Origin: Kordiimonas sediminis
Lineage (GTDB): Bacteria > Pseudomonadota > Alphaproteobacteria > Sphingomonadales > Kordiimonadaceae
Assembly: GCF_014656395.1 (NCBI RefSeq)
Contig: NZ_BNCI01000001.1
Coordinates: forward strand, 1-64,000
DNA: 64,000 nt
Direction of reading: 5' to 3'
Made by a program: the position numbers and the translations under genes. Of this stretch, positions 8,452 to 16,434 are shown piece after piece (position 1 is the first letter of the stretch; every line of letters starts with the position of its first letter). The notes under the pieces are model-generated. The model saw nothing but the letters and a program-made list of their open reading frames with translations. It had not been told where the DNA came from and did not search any database.

Positions 8452-11343
8452 GTGTCTACACATTCTACTAGACTGCGTCGTGCAGCCCTATTGGGTAGTA
8501 CGGCAACCCTCGTTGCCAGCTTCGCGCTGGGCCTGGGTGTCACTCCTGTATCAGCACAAGACGCTGATGAATCAACAGAGTTTGAAGAAGTAGTTGTAAC
8601 CGGTTCACGCATTATGCGTCGTGACCTGACCGCTCCTTCACCAGTATCAACTGTTGGTGCTGAAGAGTTCCAGTTGACTGGTGCTCAGAACGTTGAGCAG
8701 GTTCTTGCAACACTGCCACAGACTATCCCTGGCTTCGGTGGTTCTTCAAACAACCCAGGTAACGGTACAGCAACTGTTAACCTGCGTGGCTTGGGTACAC
8801 AGCGTACGCTGGTACTGGTAAACGGTCGTCGTTATCTCCAGTCAAACCAGTCGGGCGTAGTTGACCTGAACACCATTCCATCCACTCTCATCGAGCGTGT
8901 TGAAGTTGTGACCGGCGGTGCATCCGCAGTATATGGTTCCGACGCACTTTCAGGCGTTGTTAACTTCATCATGAAAGATGATTTTGAAGGTATGGAAGTT
9001 GGTGCACAGTATGACACTACGTCACACGGTGATGCTGAGAAATACAACATCGACATGACAATGGGCGGTAACTTTGCTGATGGCAAAGGTAATGCTACTT
9101 TGTATCTTGGTTACGTGAAACGTAAGCCACTGTTCCAAGGCGACCGCAAGTTCACTACTTTCGCTCTTGAAGACTGTGACAACGATGATCCGCGCAATGA
9201 ATTCGGCGTTGGTGAAGGCCTTTGTGCCGGTGGTTCTTCTGGTGTTCCAGAAGCACACGTATTCGGCTCTGGCGTACTGAGCACAATCTTTGCACCAGAC
9301 GGAAGCCTGATTCCATGGGTTAACTCTGGTCCAAACAACACACGCTTTAACTATGCACCAGACAACTATCTACAGCTTCCACAGGAACGCTGGATGGCGT
9401 CTTCGACGGCACATTATCAAATCAACGATAATGTACGCGCATATACTGAAGCAATGTTCGTGCACAACCGCGTGCCACAGGAACTCGCTCCTACGCCTGC
9501 CTTTACTACTGTTGAAGTAAACCCTGATTCACCATTCTTCGCGCCTGATGCGCAAGCTGCATTTGATGCAATCCGTTCTGATACAAACGGTGATGGTGTA
9601 GTCGACGGTGACGACAACGCTGTAGTATTTGTTGGCCGCCGCATGGTTGAAAACGGCCCGCGTCAGTCACTGGATACTCGTAATGGCTTCCGTGTTCTCG
9701 TTGGTTTTGACGGTGAAGTTGCAGAAGGTTGGAACTATGATGTTTCATATTCTTATGCACGCGTTGACTATACAAACCTGCTAAACAATGACGTTGCTGC
9801 ATCTCGTTTCATCCAAGCGATTGCTGTGACTGATGATGGTACTGCGTGTCAGGACCCATCTGGTGGCTGTGTGCCTCTCAATATCTGGGGTGCCGGTAAC
9901 ATTTCTCAGGAAGCTATCGACTTCGTCAATGTTGGTGCTGCGAACGTAACTTCTATCACTACACAAAATGTGCAAGGTTTCGTTTCAGGCTCATTGGGTG
10001 ACTGGACTGGTGCAGGTGATGTTGGTCTGGCACTTGGTGTTGAATACCGTACAGACAGCTCTGATAACCGTAACGACGAATTCCTGGCATCTGGTGATGT
10101 TCTTGGCTTTAACTCTGGCCAGAACACAGCTGGTAGCTATGACGTTTACGACATCTTTGGTGAGTTGGCTCTGCCACTTCTTAGCGATGTTGCCGGTGCG
10201 GAATCTCTTGAAGCATCTTTGGCTGCTCGTTACTCAGACTATTCCACTGCAGGTTCCGTATGGTCCTACGCAGCGGGTCTGACATGGGCTCCAATTGCTG
10301 ATATTTCATTCCGTGCAAACTACCAGCGTGCGGTTCGTGCACCTAACGTGAACGAGCTCTTCGGTGGCCTGTCTAATGGCTTCCCTGGCGCGACTGACCC
10401 ATGTGCGGTTACAAGCGAAGGCGTAGCTCCTGATGCATCATTGAAGTCACTTTGTGAAGCAACAGGTGTTGGCGCTGGTCTGTTTGGCGTATTCGGTCAG
10501 GCAAACGCACAGATCGAAGGTCTGTTCGGTGGTAACCCTGATCTTCAGGAAGAAACTTCTGATACCTGGACATTCGGTGCAGTATTCACTCCAGAAGCAC
10601 TTCCAGGCTTCACTGCTACTATCGACTATTACAAAATCGACATCACTGATGCGATCTTTGTACTTGGTGGCGGCGTGAACAATGTACTGGACGTTTGCTA
10701 CAATGTTGTTCAAGACGTTAACAGCCCGTTCTGTCAGGCGATCACTCGTCGTGCAGACGGTAACGTTGACAATGTAAAAGTTCTGAACGCTAACATAGGT
10801 GCTCTGAAAACTGAAGGTATCGACCTCCAGATGAACTATTCTACAGATGTAGAGTGGGGCTTCTTCGATGGCGGTTCAACACTTGACTTTAACTTCATCG
10901 GTACGCACGTGATGGAAAACTCCTTCATCGCTACTAATGAAGGCGAGCTCGCAGAAGATGTTGTTGAGTGTGGCAACACATTCGGTGAGACTTGTGGTGA
11001 ACCAGATCCAGAGTTCCGCTTTAACCTGCGTTCTACAATGACGAATGGCCCAATGTCACTGTCATTGAACTGGCGCTGGATTGGCTCATCTAAAGTTGAT
11101 GCAATCATCAACGGTGATGACCCAGCTGGCTATTCTATACCAAAACTGAAGTCCAAGTCATACTTTGACCTGTCTGGTACATATGATGTCAATGAGACAC
11201 TTCAGCTGTACGGTGGTGTTCGTAACCTTCTGAACACTAAGCCACAGTTCCTTGGTACTGATCAGTCACAGGCGAACACATACCCAGAGACATACGATGC
11301 TATCGGCATGCGTATCTTCCTCGGCGGTAAAGTACGCTTCTAA
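8452..11343 (+). CDS. TonB-dependent outer-membrane receptor 2
   Basis: Second large TonB-dependent importer, 963 residues. I set the start at GTG 8452, not the upstream ATG at 8413, because a good ribosome site precedes it and the protein then begins like receptor 1. Features: a signal peptide ending PVSAQD, EFEEVVVTGSRI, a plug (VNLRGLG, GGASAVYGSDALSGVVNF), a barrel, and terminal aromatic KVRF. A DTNGDGVVDGDD acidic loop (about 9583-9621) resembles EF-hand or dockerin calcium loops. Cysteines again come in close pairs. Codon use is skewed as in receptor 1. Beyond the plug the two barrels differ clearly, so the ligands may differ. Confidence 0.96.
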   Translation: MSTHSTRLRRAALLGSTATLVASFALGLGVTPVSAQDADESTEFEEVVVTGSRIMRRDLTAPSPVSTVGAEEFQLTGAQNVEQVLATLPQTIPGFGGSSNNPGNGTATVNLRGLGTQRTLVLVNGRRYLQSNQSGVVDLNTIPSTLIERVEVVTGGASAVYGSDALSGVVNFIMKDDFEGMEVGAQYDTTSHGDAEKYNIDMTMGGNFADGKGNATLYLGYVKRKPLFQGDRKFTTFALEDCDNDDPRNEFGVGEGLCAGGSSGVPEAHVFGSGVLSTIFAPDGSLIPWVNSGPNNTRFNYAPDNYLQLPQERWMASSTAHYQINDNVRAYTEAMFVHNRVPQELAPTPAFTTVEVNPDSPFFAPDAQAAFDAIRSDTNGDGVVDGDDNAVVFVGRRMVENGPRQSLDTRNGFRVLVGFDGEVAEGWNYDVSYSYARVDYTNLLNNDVAASRFIQAIAVTDDGTACQDPSGGCVPLNIWGAGNISQEAIDFVNVGAANVTSITTQNVQGFVSGSLGDWTGAGDVGLALGVEYRTDSSDNRNDEFLASGDVLGFNSGQNTAGSYDVYDIFGELALPLLSDVAGAESLEASLAARYSDYSTAGSVWSYAAGLTWAPIADISFRANYQRAVRAPNVNELFGGLSNGFPGATDPCAVTSEGVAPDASLKSLCEATGVGAGLFGVFGQANAQIEGLFGGNPDLQEETSDTWTFGAVFTPEALPGFTATIDYYKIDITDAIFVLGGGVNNVLDVCYNVVQDVNSPFCQAITRRADGNVDNVKVLNANIGALKTEGIDLQMNYSTDVEWGFFDGGSTLDFNFIGTHVMENSFIATNEGELAEDVVECGNTFGETCGEPDPEFRFNLRSTMTNGPMSLSLNWRWIGSSKVDAIINGDDPAGYSIPKLKSKSYFDLSGTYDVNETLQLYGGVRNLLNTKPQFLGTDQSQANTYPETYDAIGMRIFLGGKVRF

Positions 11344-11369
11344 TCTGAAGTCAGATACAAAACACAGAA

Positions 11370-11397
11370 AGCGGGCTCATGTAGCCCGCTTTTTTTA
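11370..11397 (+). terminator. Rho-independent terminator after TonB receptor 2
   Basis: AGCGGGCT pairs perfectly with AGCCCGCT over a five-base loop, followed by seven T. Confidence 0.92.
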
Positions 11398-11464
11398 TTC
11401 ACTGCAGGTCGTCAACCCCTTACAATATGATATATTTGACTGTTAGGCTTACGCGCCGGATGGC

Positions 11465-13339
11465 TTAAAGGCCGTAATGATCCAGAGCAGTCAAAAGGGG
11501 GACCAGTTCTGTTTGATAATGACGCCAACGCCCTATCCCCTTGACATTAATGGGTTGCCTGACCTGCAGTTCGCTGAAAGTGAAGCTGGTGTCATTTCTT
11601 GTGTGAAAATCAAGCATGCTATCAGACCATTCCAGGCCACAAAAAGCGACAATTCTGCGTGCCTCTTGTTCTGGATTTTTGGCAAGCTGTTCATATGAGA
11701 CGTCCATAATGCGTGTTGGGCAGACCTCTTTCCAATGCTCCATCAAAAGAACACTTTGGTGATACATATGAGCAAGCCATTCCTGATCACAGGAGTAAGG
11801 ATGACCATCCGGGAATTGACGGCTGAAGATAGACTGGCAAACATCCCGTGGGTCACGGCGCATATAGATAATAGGACTATCCGGAAATGTCTGTGAGATC
11901 AGGGCAGCATGTCGAAAGTTATGCGGCATTTTATCCGTTATAAACGGTGTGCTGCAGGGGATAGACGCCCGGTATTCTTTTGCCAGCACTGCCCAGTCCG
12001 CGGGATGCATTTGTCTTGGTTGCGGACGTTTCCCGCGTTCCACATCCCAAAAATAGCTGGCGGCAACCATTTCCATGGTTTCAAGCTCTCCCCCCATCGT
12101 GACCGCCTCATCGCCACCAAGAATTTTTTCAACAAGCGTAGTGCCTGATCGCGGCATCCCCAGGATAAAAATTGGCGTGAAAGTACGATCAGCTTGCCCC
12201 TTGCCATCACTGTCGGGCCTTGCCGCAGTGCTATAGTCGCCTATAGGCGGAAAATATCGCCGTAAGCGCTCGTAATATATCTCTGTCGCCTCTGGGTCAT
12301 ATACAACCCCTTTGGCGCTCAGATCCTCTTTTTGCAGGGCATTCGCCAGCAGAAAGGTCTTAGCCGCAGCCGTGTAATCCTTCTGCCGTTCCTGCATTCT
12401 CCCCAGAGAAAACGCCATTAATGATCTGTCGTATATCTGGCCCTGCCCTATAGAAAGCTGTTCGTCACAATCTTGAATCAGTGCTGATAAATCATCCTCG
12501 TCTGCCAGATCTGCCAAATATTGCCAAGCCTGGCCGTGGTACCTTTTCTGACACAACGCAGACCGCAGATACTGTTTTGCCAGCGCATAGTCGCCGCTTA
12601 GCCGTGCACACTTTGCTGCGATGGTGTAAGCAACTGCCGAGGTTTCTCCTTCTGCCAGCGCCTTTTCTATAGTCGCCGTTGCTTCGTGATGCATTCGCCC
12701 CATCAAATATAAATCAGCAAGCGCAAGCGTATCAGCGACATCATATGGTTTTAGCTTCATATAGGTATGAAAGGCTTCAACTGCTAAATCGTACTTTCGC
12801 AGATAGCCGGCTGCTTGGGCCAGTTCGCGCCAGACGGCGGGGTCATCTTTAATGTGTTTTGTCACGGCCATCAGGGCATCAAGTGCAGTTCCCCAGCTTC
12901 CAAGTGCCGCATGGGAACGGGCGAGATGAATGACCACCTTTGGATCAGATTGATCAAGGGATGCCACTGCCTGTATAGCCTTATGCGGTTCATGCAGTTT
13001 CAAAAGTTCTGTAGCCGCCATAAGGGTCAGTGCCGTATGCCCCCTTGCCAGCTCCACCGCTCTGGCAAAACCATCAATCGCCTGTTTTGTCAGTCCTAAC
13101 TGTCGGTAGGCTGATGCAAGGTTGACCAAGATTTCGGGTGAATTTGGGGCCCCCGCCCTTGCCTTTTCCAGAAACGATTTTGCCGTGTCATATTCTTTGC
13201 GCTGCAACGCAATTGTGCCAAGACCGTACAGTGCATCAACATTTTCTGCCTGTTCGTGAAGAACGGCATCGTAAGCTATTTTGGCATCATCCAGTTTTCC
13301 TGCGTCATGAAACCTGAAAGCCTGCTCTAGATACTGCAC
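11465..13339 (-). CDS. TPR-fused sulfotransferase
   Basis: Predicted PAPS-dependent sulfotransferase, 624 residues. About 350 N-terminal residues are TPR repeats (for example YGLGTIALQRKEYDTA, LVNLASAYRQLGLTKQA). The C-terminal domain has the PAPS 5'-phosphosulfate loop LGMPRSGTTLVEKIL (about residues 391-405) and the 3'-phosphate motif MRRDPRDVCQS. There is no signal peptide, so it would act in the cytosol or at the membrane face. It is divergent from the oxygenase at 13425, with an 85 bp gap. TPR-sulfotransferase fusions are widespread in marine Alphaproteobacteria but few have a known acceptor; peptide tyrosine or a small molecule are both possible. Confidence 0.92.
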   Translation of the reverse strand: MQYLEQAFRFHDAGKLDDAKIAYDAVLHEQAENVDALYGLGTIALQRKEYDTAKSFLEKARAGAPNSPEILVNLASAYRQLGLTKQAIDGFARAVELARGHTALTLMAATELLKLHEPHKAIQAVASLDQSDPKVVIHLARSHAALGSWGTALDALMAVTKHIKDDPAVWRELAQAAGYLRKYDLAVEAFHTYMKLKPYDVADTLALADLYLMGRMHHEATATIEKALAEGETSAVAYTIAAKCARLSGDYALAKQYLRSALCQKRYHGQAWQYLADLADEDDLSALIQDCDEQLSIGQGQIYDRSLMAFSLGRMQERQKDYTAAAKTFLLANALQKEDLSAKGVVYDPEATEIYYERLRRYFPPIGDYSTAARPDSDGKGQADRTFTPIFILGMPRSGTTLVEKILGGDEAVTMGGELETMEMVAASYFWDVERGKRPQPRQMHPADWAVLAKEYRASIPCSTPFITDKMPHNFRHAALISQTFPDSPIIYMRRDPRDVCQSIFSRQFPDGHPYSCDQEWLAHMYHQSVLLMEHWKEVCPTRIMDVSYEQLAKNPEQEARRIVAFCGLEWSDSMLDFHTRNDTSFTFSELQVRQPINVKGIGRWRHYQTELVPLLTALDHYGL

Positions 13340-13424
13340 ATCAAATCCCCATAAATCTAATAACTACTTTTACATGCACCGCGTGTAAGTTACAAAAGAA
13401 TATAGACTGAAATGGGGTAGAAAC

Positions 13425-14141
13425 TTGGACCAACATTTTGCAATCAATCCTGAATTAAATGCTGCTGGGCTTGCCCCATCTTATGCAACAAGCAAGAGAT
13501 TACAGATACAAAACTTCTTAACAGAAGAGTCCGCACAGCATTTGTACCACTGCCTTGCCAATCAAGTACCATGGGGTTTCGCCTATCAGGATGACGGCCC
13601 TAAATACAAACGTGCTGAAGAACTGACAAAAATGAGCCCCGCTGACCAGAATGTTCTGTTACAGCGACTGTATAAGGGGGCACAAAATGGCTTTCAGTAT
13701 GCCTATAATTGTTACCCTATACTCGATGCTTACTTGCAAAAATGGGGACAAGTCCCCCTGCTTGATCGCTATCTGGAGTTTCTGAATGACCAACCGATGC
13801 TGGATTTCATCAGAACGCTGACAGGCAGAAAGGACATCACAAAAGGGGATAGTCAGGCAACCCGCTATGGCCCCGGGCAATTTCTGAAATATCACACAGA
13901 CGATGTGGTAGAGGAAAAACGAGTAGCCGCCTTTGTTCTTAATCTAACCCCCAAATGGGATAAAGACTGGGGCGGGTATCTGCAGTTCTATGATAAAAGC
14001 GGCGATATTGAACAAGCCTTTTTGCCGCGGTTCAACACCCTCAATATCTTTACGGTCCCACAGGATCACAGCGTTAGCTATGTTGCCAACTATGCTACTG
14101 GTCAGCGATATGCCCTAACGGGGTGGTTCCGCTACGGTTAA
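13425..14141 (+). CDS. 2OG-Fe(II) oxygenase, prolyl-4-hydroxylase-like
   Basis: Predicted iron/2-oxoglutarate hydroxylase, 238 residues. The iron triad is visible: H157 and D159 in KYHTDDV, distal H215 in QDHSVSYV, with R228 placed to bind 2-oxoglutarate. GPGQFLKYHTD and GGYLQFYD are typical of the P4H-like family that modifies proteins. The start is TTG at 13425; no ATG occurs in the first ~65 residues and GGGGT lies upstream. It is divergent from the TPR-sulfotransferase and convergent with the TPR-oxygenase, whose stop is 7 bp away. The substrate is unknown. Confidence 0.88.
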   Translation: MDQHFAINPELNAAGLAPSYATSKRLQIQNFLTEESAQHLYHCLANQVPWGFAYQDDGPKYKRAEELTKMSPADQNVLLQRLYKGAQNGFQYAYNCYPILDAYLQKWGQVPLLDRYLEFLNDQPMLDFIRTLTGRKDITKGDSQATRYGPGQFLKYHTDDVVEEKRVAAFVLNLTPKWDKDWGGYLQFYDKSGDIEQAFLPRFNTLNIFTVPQDHSVSYVANYATGQRYALTGWFRYG

Positions 14142-14147
14142 CTGTCT

Positions 14148-15971
14148 CTACGCCAGCGGGGATACATCGCACGGTGTCGTCATACGATATTCTTTGGATG
14201 TGAAGGGATATGTACCGTGCCATGTGTAAGACGGGAATAGAGCACACAAGCCCACCTCCGGGCAAACTGCCTTTGCTACATGTTGGCGTTCGTCACCCAA
14301 ATCCAAACCGGTTTCGCCAAATTTGACCCATCCTGCCTTGTTTGGGTCATCCTTACGAATGACGGACGGCACCTCAATATAGGTCGGACCTGACAGCCAG
14401 CCTTGCGGGTGAACATGGTTCACATGAAACCCTTCGCTTTTCAGCCTGACAGACCAGCTACCTGTGAAACGGAATCCATCTGTCTTACGGGATAGAAACG
14501 GGTGCGTAGGATCATCCGGCAGTGAACGTATATACTCCTGGATACGCTTCTCAAGTACCTTTCGGTAATCCTGAATAACCTGAATATCCTGAAAAAGTAA
14601 CCGCCCAGGCGTCTGTGTCCCACCTCGCAGGCTTTGATCCAGCGGGTTTCTTTCTGTTGTGTGCATTTGGACAAGCGCCGACCGAAGCTCGGACCAGAAA
14701 TGGTCTGCACAGTCATAGCCTTCGGGCGTATCAAGAACCGATGCCTGTACAAAGGCATCATAATTATTTAACCATGCAGCCCTGTCATCCCCGGTAAATC
14801 GCCAGACCAGCCCCTTGAAGGCCCACATTTCCTGATCCAGCGGGTCAGCCATTTCCGCCACGGCGATATGGCTTTCCGCTTCCTTATAGTCTTCGCGCTC
14901 AATCAGATGGGCCGCCAGATCAAGTCGGTATCTGCCAACGTCAGGCTCCAGATCAATAGCCCGGCGGAAATGCTCCATGGCTAAATCTTTCTCGCCCTGA
15001 CGCTCAGCAATAATTCCCAGCCCGTGATAAAACCCGGACGCATCACCAAGCTCGGCAATCGCAGTCTCAAGAACGGATTGTGCTTCTTCCCTGCGTTCCG
15101 CCATATTCAGCTGATTGGCGAAAGCAGTACGCAAATGGACATTCTTTGGGTCGGCCTTGATGCACATCTCATAAGACTTACCAAACTTTTCGTTCTGTCC
15201 GTGTTCCCAATATAGCTTATTCAGTGCTTCATGCGCCATCAGATACCCCGGGTTCAGGCCAATTGCTATACGCAGTTCTTCGTCAGCTTCCTCGGTTCGT
15301 CCTGCATCATACAGCGCACAGGCATTATTGAATCTCAGTTCCGGTATACGTTTTCCAGCATCAAGTATAGTTGTGTAACACTCCAGTGCAGCCTCGGTTT
15401 TTTGCAATAGCCGCAGCGTAACTCCTTTGTTATGCCAGGCACGAAAGTTAGACGGATCAAGCGCAATTGCCTGATCATAACAGGTCACAGCTTCTTCAAG
15501 ACGGTCTACTGCCTTCAGCGACACACCCTTCGCTGTATAAAACTTAGGAAGCGACGGCGACAAAGCAATCGCGCGGTCAAATGACTGAATGGCAGCGGTA
15601 TGATCGCTTTGAGCCTGCAATGCCAACCCCATATTGAACCATGCATCTACAAACTTTTCGTCCTGACGCACCGCTTCCTGATAAGAGTTCACAGCTTCGT
15701 CAAATCGGCTAAGTTCTTTCAAAAGGTTGCCAAGGTTATTTAAAACCTGCGGCTGGTGGGGGCTATGTCCCAGTGATTGCCGGAAAAGCTGCTCCGCTTC
15801 CAGGGGGCGGTTTTGCTGCTTTCTGACAAGCCCTAAAAAGTGCAAACCATTTGGTTCATCCGGCGCTTGTGACAGTGCGCTCAGAAAGGCTTTTTCTGCG
15901 ACGACCAAGTTCCCCTGACGCAGGGCACCGACGCCCTGCTGCAAAACTGATTGTACCATCGCAGATGACAT
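14148..15971 (-). CDS. TPR-fused 2OG-Fe(II) oxygenase (PF13759-like)
   Basis: 607 residues. Roughly residues 1-400 form at least ten TPR units (LNNLGNLLKELSRFDEA, AWHNKGVTLRLLQKTEA and so on). The C-terminal ~200 residues match the putative 2OG-FeII_Oxy_5 family: FHVNHVHPQGWLSG with histidines 516, 519 and 521, then SYTWHGTYPF with the distal histidine and EYRMT with the likely 2OG arginine. No signal peptide. It is the third Fe/2OG enzyme in 9 kb. The DUF4870 membrane protein gene ends at 15989, 17 bp upstream of this start, so the two may be co-transcribed. Confidence 0.88.
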   Translation of the reverse strand: MSSAMVQSVLQQGVGALRQGNLVVAEKAFLSALSQAPDEPNGLHFLGLVRKQQNRPLEAEQLFRQSLGHSPHQPQVLNNLGNLLKELSRFDEAVNSYQEAVRQDEKFVDAWFNMGLALQAQSDHTAAIQSFDRAIALSPSLPKFYTAKGVSLKAVDRLEEAVTCYDQAIALDPSNFRAWHNKGVTLRLLQKTEAALECYTTILDAGKRIPELRFNNACALYDAGRTEEADEELRIAIGLNPGYLMAHEALNKLYWEHGQNEKFGKSYEMCIKADPKNVHLRTAFANQLNMAERREEAQSVLETAIAELGDASGFYHGLGIIAERQGEKDLAMEHFRRAIDLEPDVGRYRLDLAAHLIEREDYKEAESHIAVAEMADPLDQEMWAFKGLVWRFTGDDRAAWLNNYDAFVQASVLDTPEGYDCADHFWSELRSALVQMHTTERNPLDQSLRGGTQTPGRLLFQDIQVIQDYRKVLEKRIQEYIRSLPDDPTHPFLSRKTDGFRFTGSWSVRLKSEGFHVNHVHPQGWLSGPTYIEVPSVIRKDDPNKAGWVKFGETGLDLGDERQHVAKAVCPEVGLCALFPSYTWHGTYPFTSKEYRMTTPCDVSPLA

Positions 15972-15988
15972 TTTACGGCATCACCATC

Positions 15989-16336
15989 CTAGAACAACAG
16001 CGTGTTTGGATCGTCAATTGGGCTGCGTTCATTGGCACGCAGAAAGCCTTTTATAATTCTGATAAGCTGCCACACAACCACGGCGAACAAGATCAAAAAA
16101 CCAATGCCAACAATCATGGTAAGAACACCAACGATTGCACCAATAATACCGTACCAGAAAGTACGTATCTGATAGGACAGATGTGACTGGATAACACCGT
16201 CAACCTGACCGGACTTAAGATGCGCAATGATAACACCGACAAGGGCAAATAGCCCCCCTGTCAGAATGCCTAGCGCATACAGACCATAGACAATCATGAC
16301 GATGTGCCACTGGCTTTTCAGTTCCTGATTTTCCAT
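15989..16336 (-). CDS. DUF4870 (Tic20-like) membrane protein
   Basis: 115 residues starting at MENQELKS. This start is preferred over an upstream in-frame ATG at 16432 because GGAAGG lies eight bases before it and the extra N-terminus would overlap the clpB terminator. Three hydrophobic segments are visible: IVMIVYGLYALGILTGG with LFALVGVIIAHL, then FWYGIIGAIVGVLTMIVGIG, then LILFAVVVWQLIRIIKGF. The family is common in bacteria and has no firm function. Confidence 0.82.
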   Translation of the reverse strand: MENQELKSQWHIVMIVYGLYALGILTGGLFALVGVIIAHLKSGQVDGVIQSHLSYQIRTFWYGIIGAIVGVLTMIVGIGFLILFAVVVWQLIRIIKGFLRANERSPIDDPNTLLF

Positions 16337-16371
16337 ATTCGGTTCCTTCCCGCTAAATATCGAAAAATCAT

Positions 16372-16405
16372 ACAAAAAGGGAGCAGCGAATACTACTCCC
16401 TTTCT
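16372..16405 (-). terminator. Rho-independent terminator of clpB
   Basis: AAAGGGAGCAG (16376-16386) and CTACTCCCTTT (16393-16403) form an 11 bp stem with one wobble pair, followed on the minus strand by TTGT. It lies just after the clpB stop. Confidence 0.75.
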
Positions 16406-16434
16406 TTTGTCTTTTCTGACTTTTAGACGCAAGG

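Noticed and set aside
3000-16000. Mobile-element origin of the receptor/oxygenase region
   Set aside because: No transposase, integrase, terminal repeat or tRNA edge is present, and base composition is near that of the neighbours.
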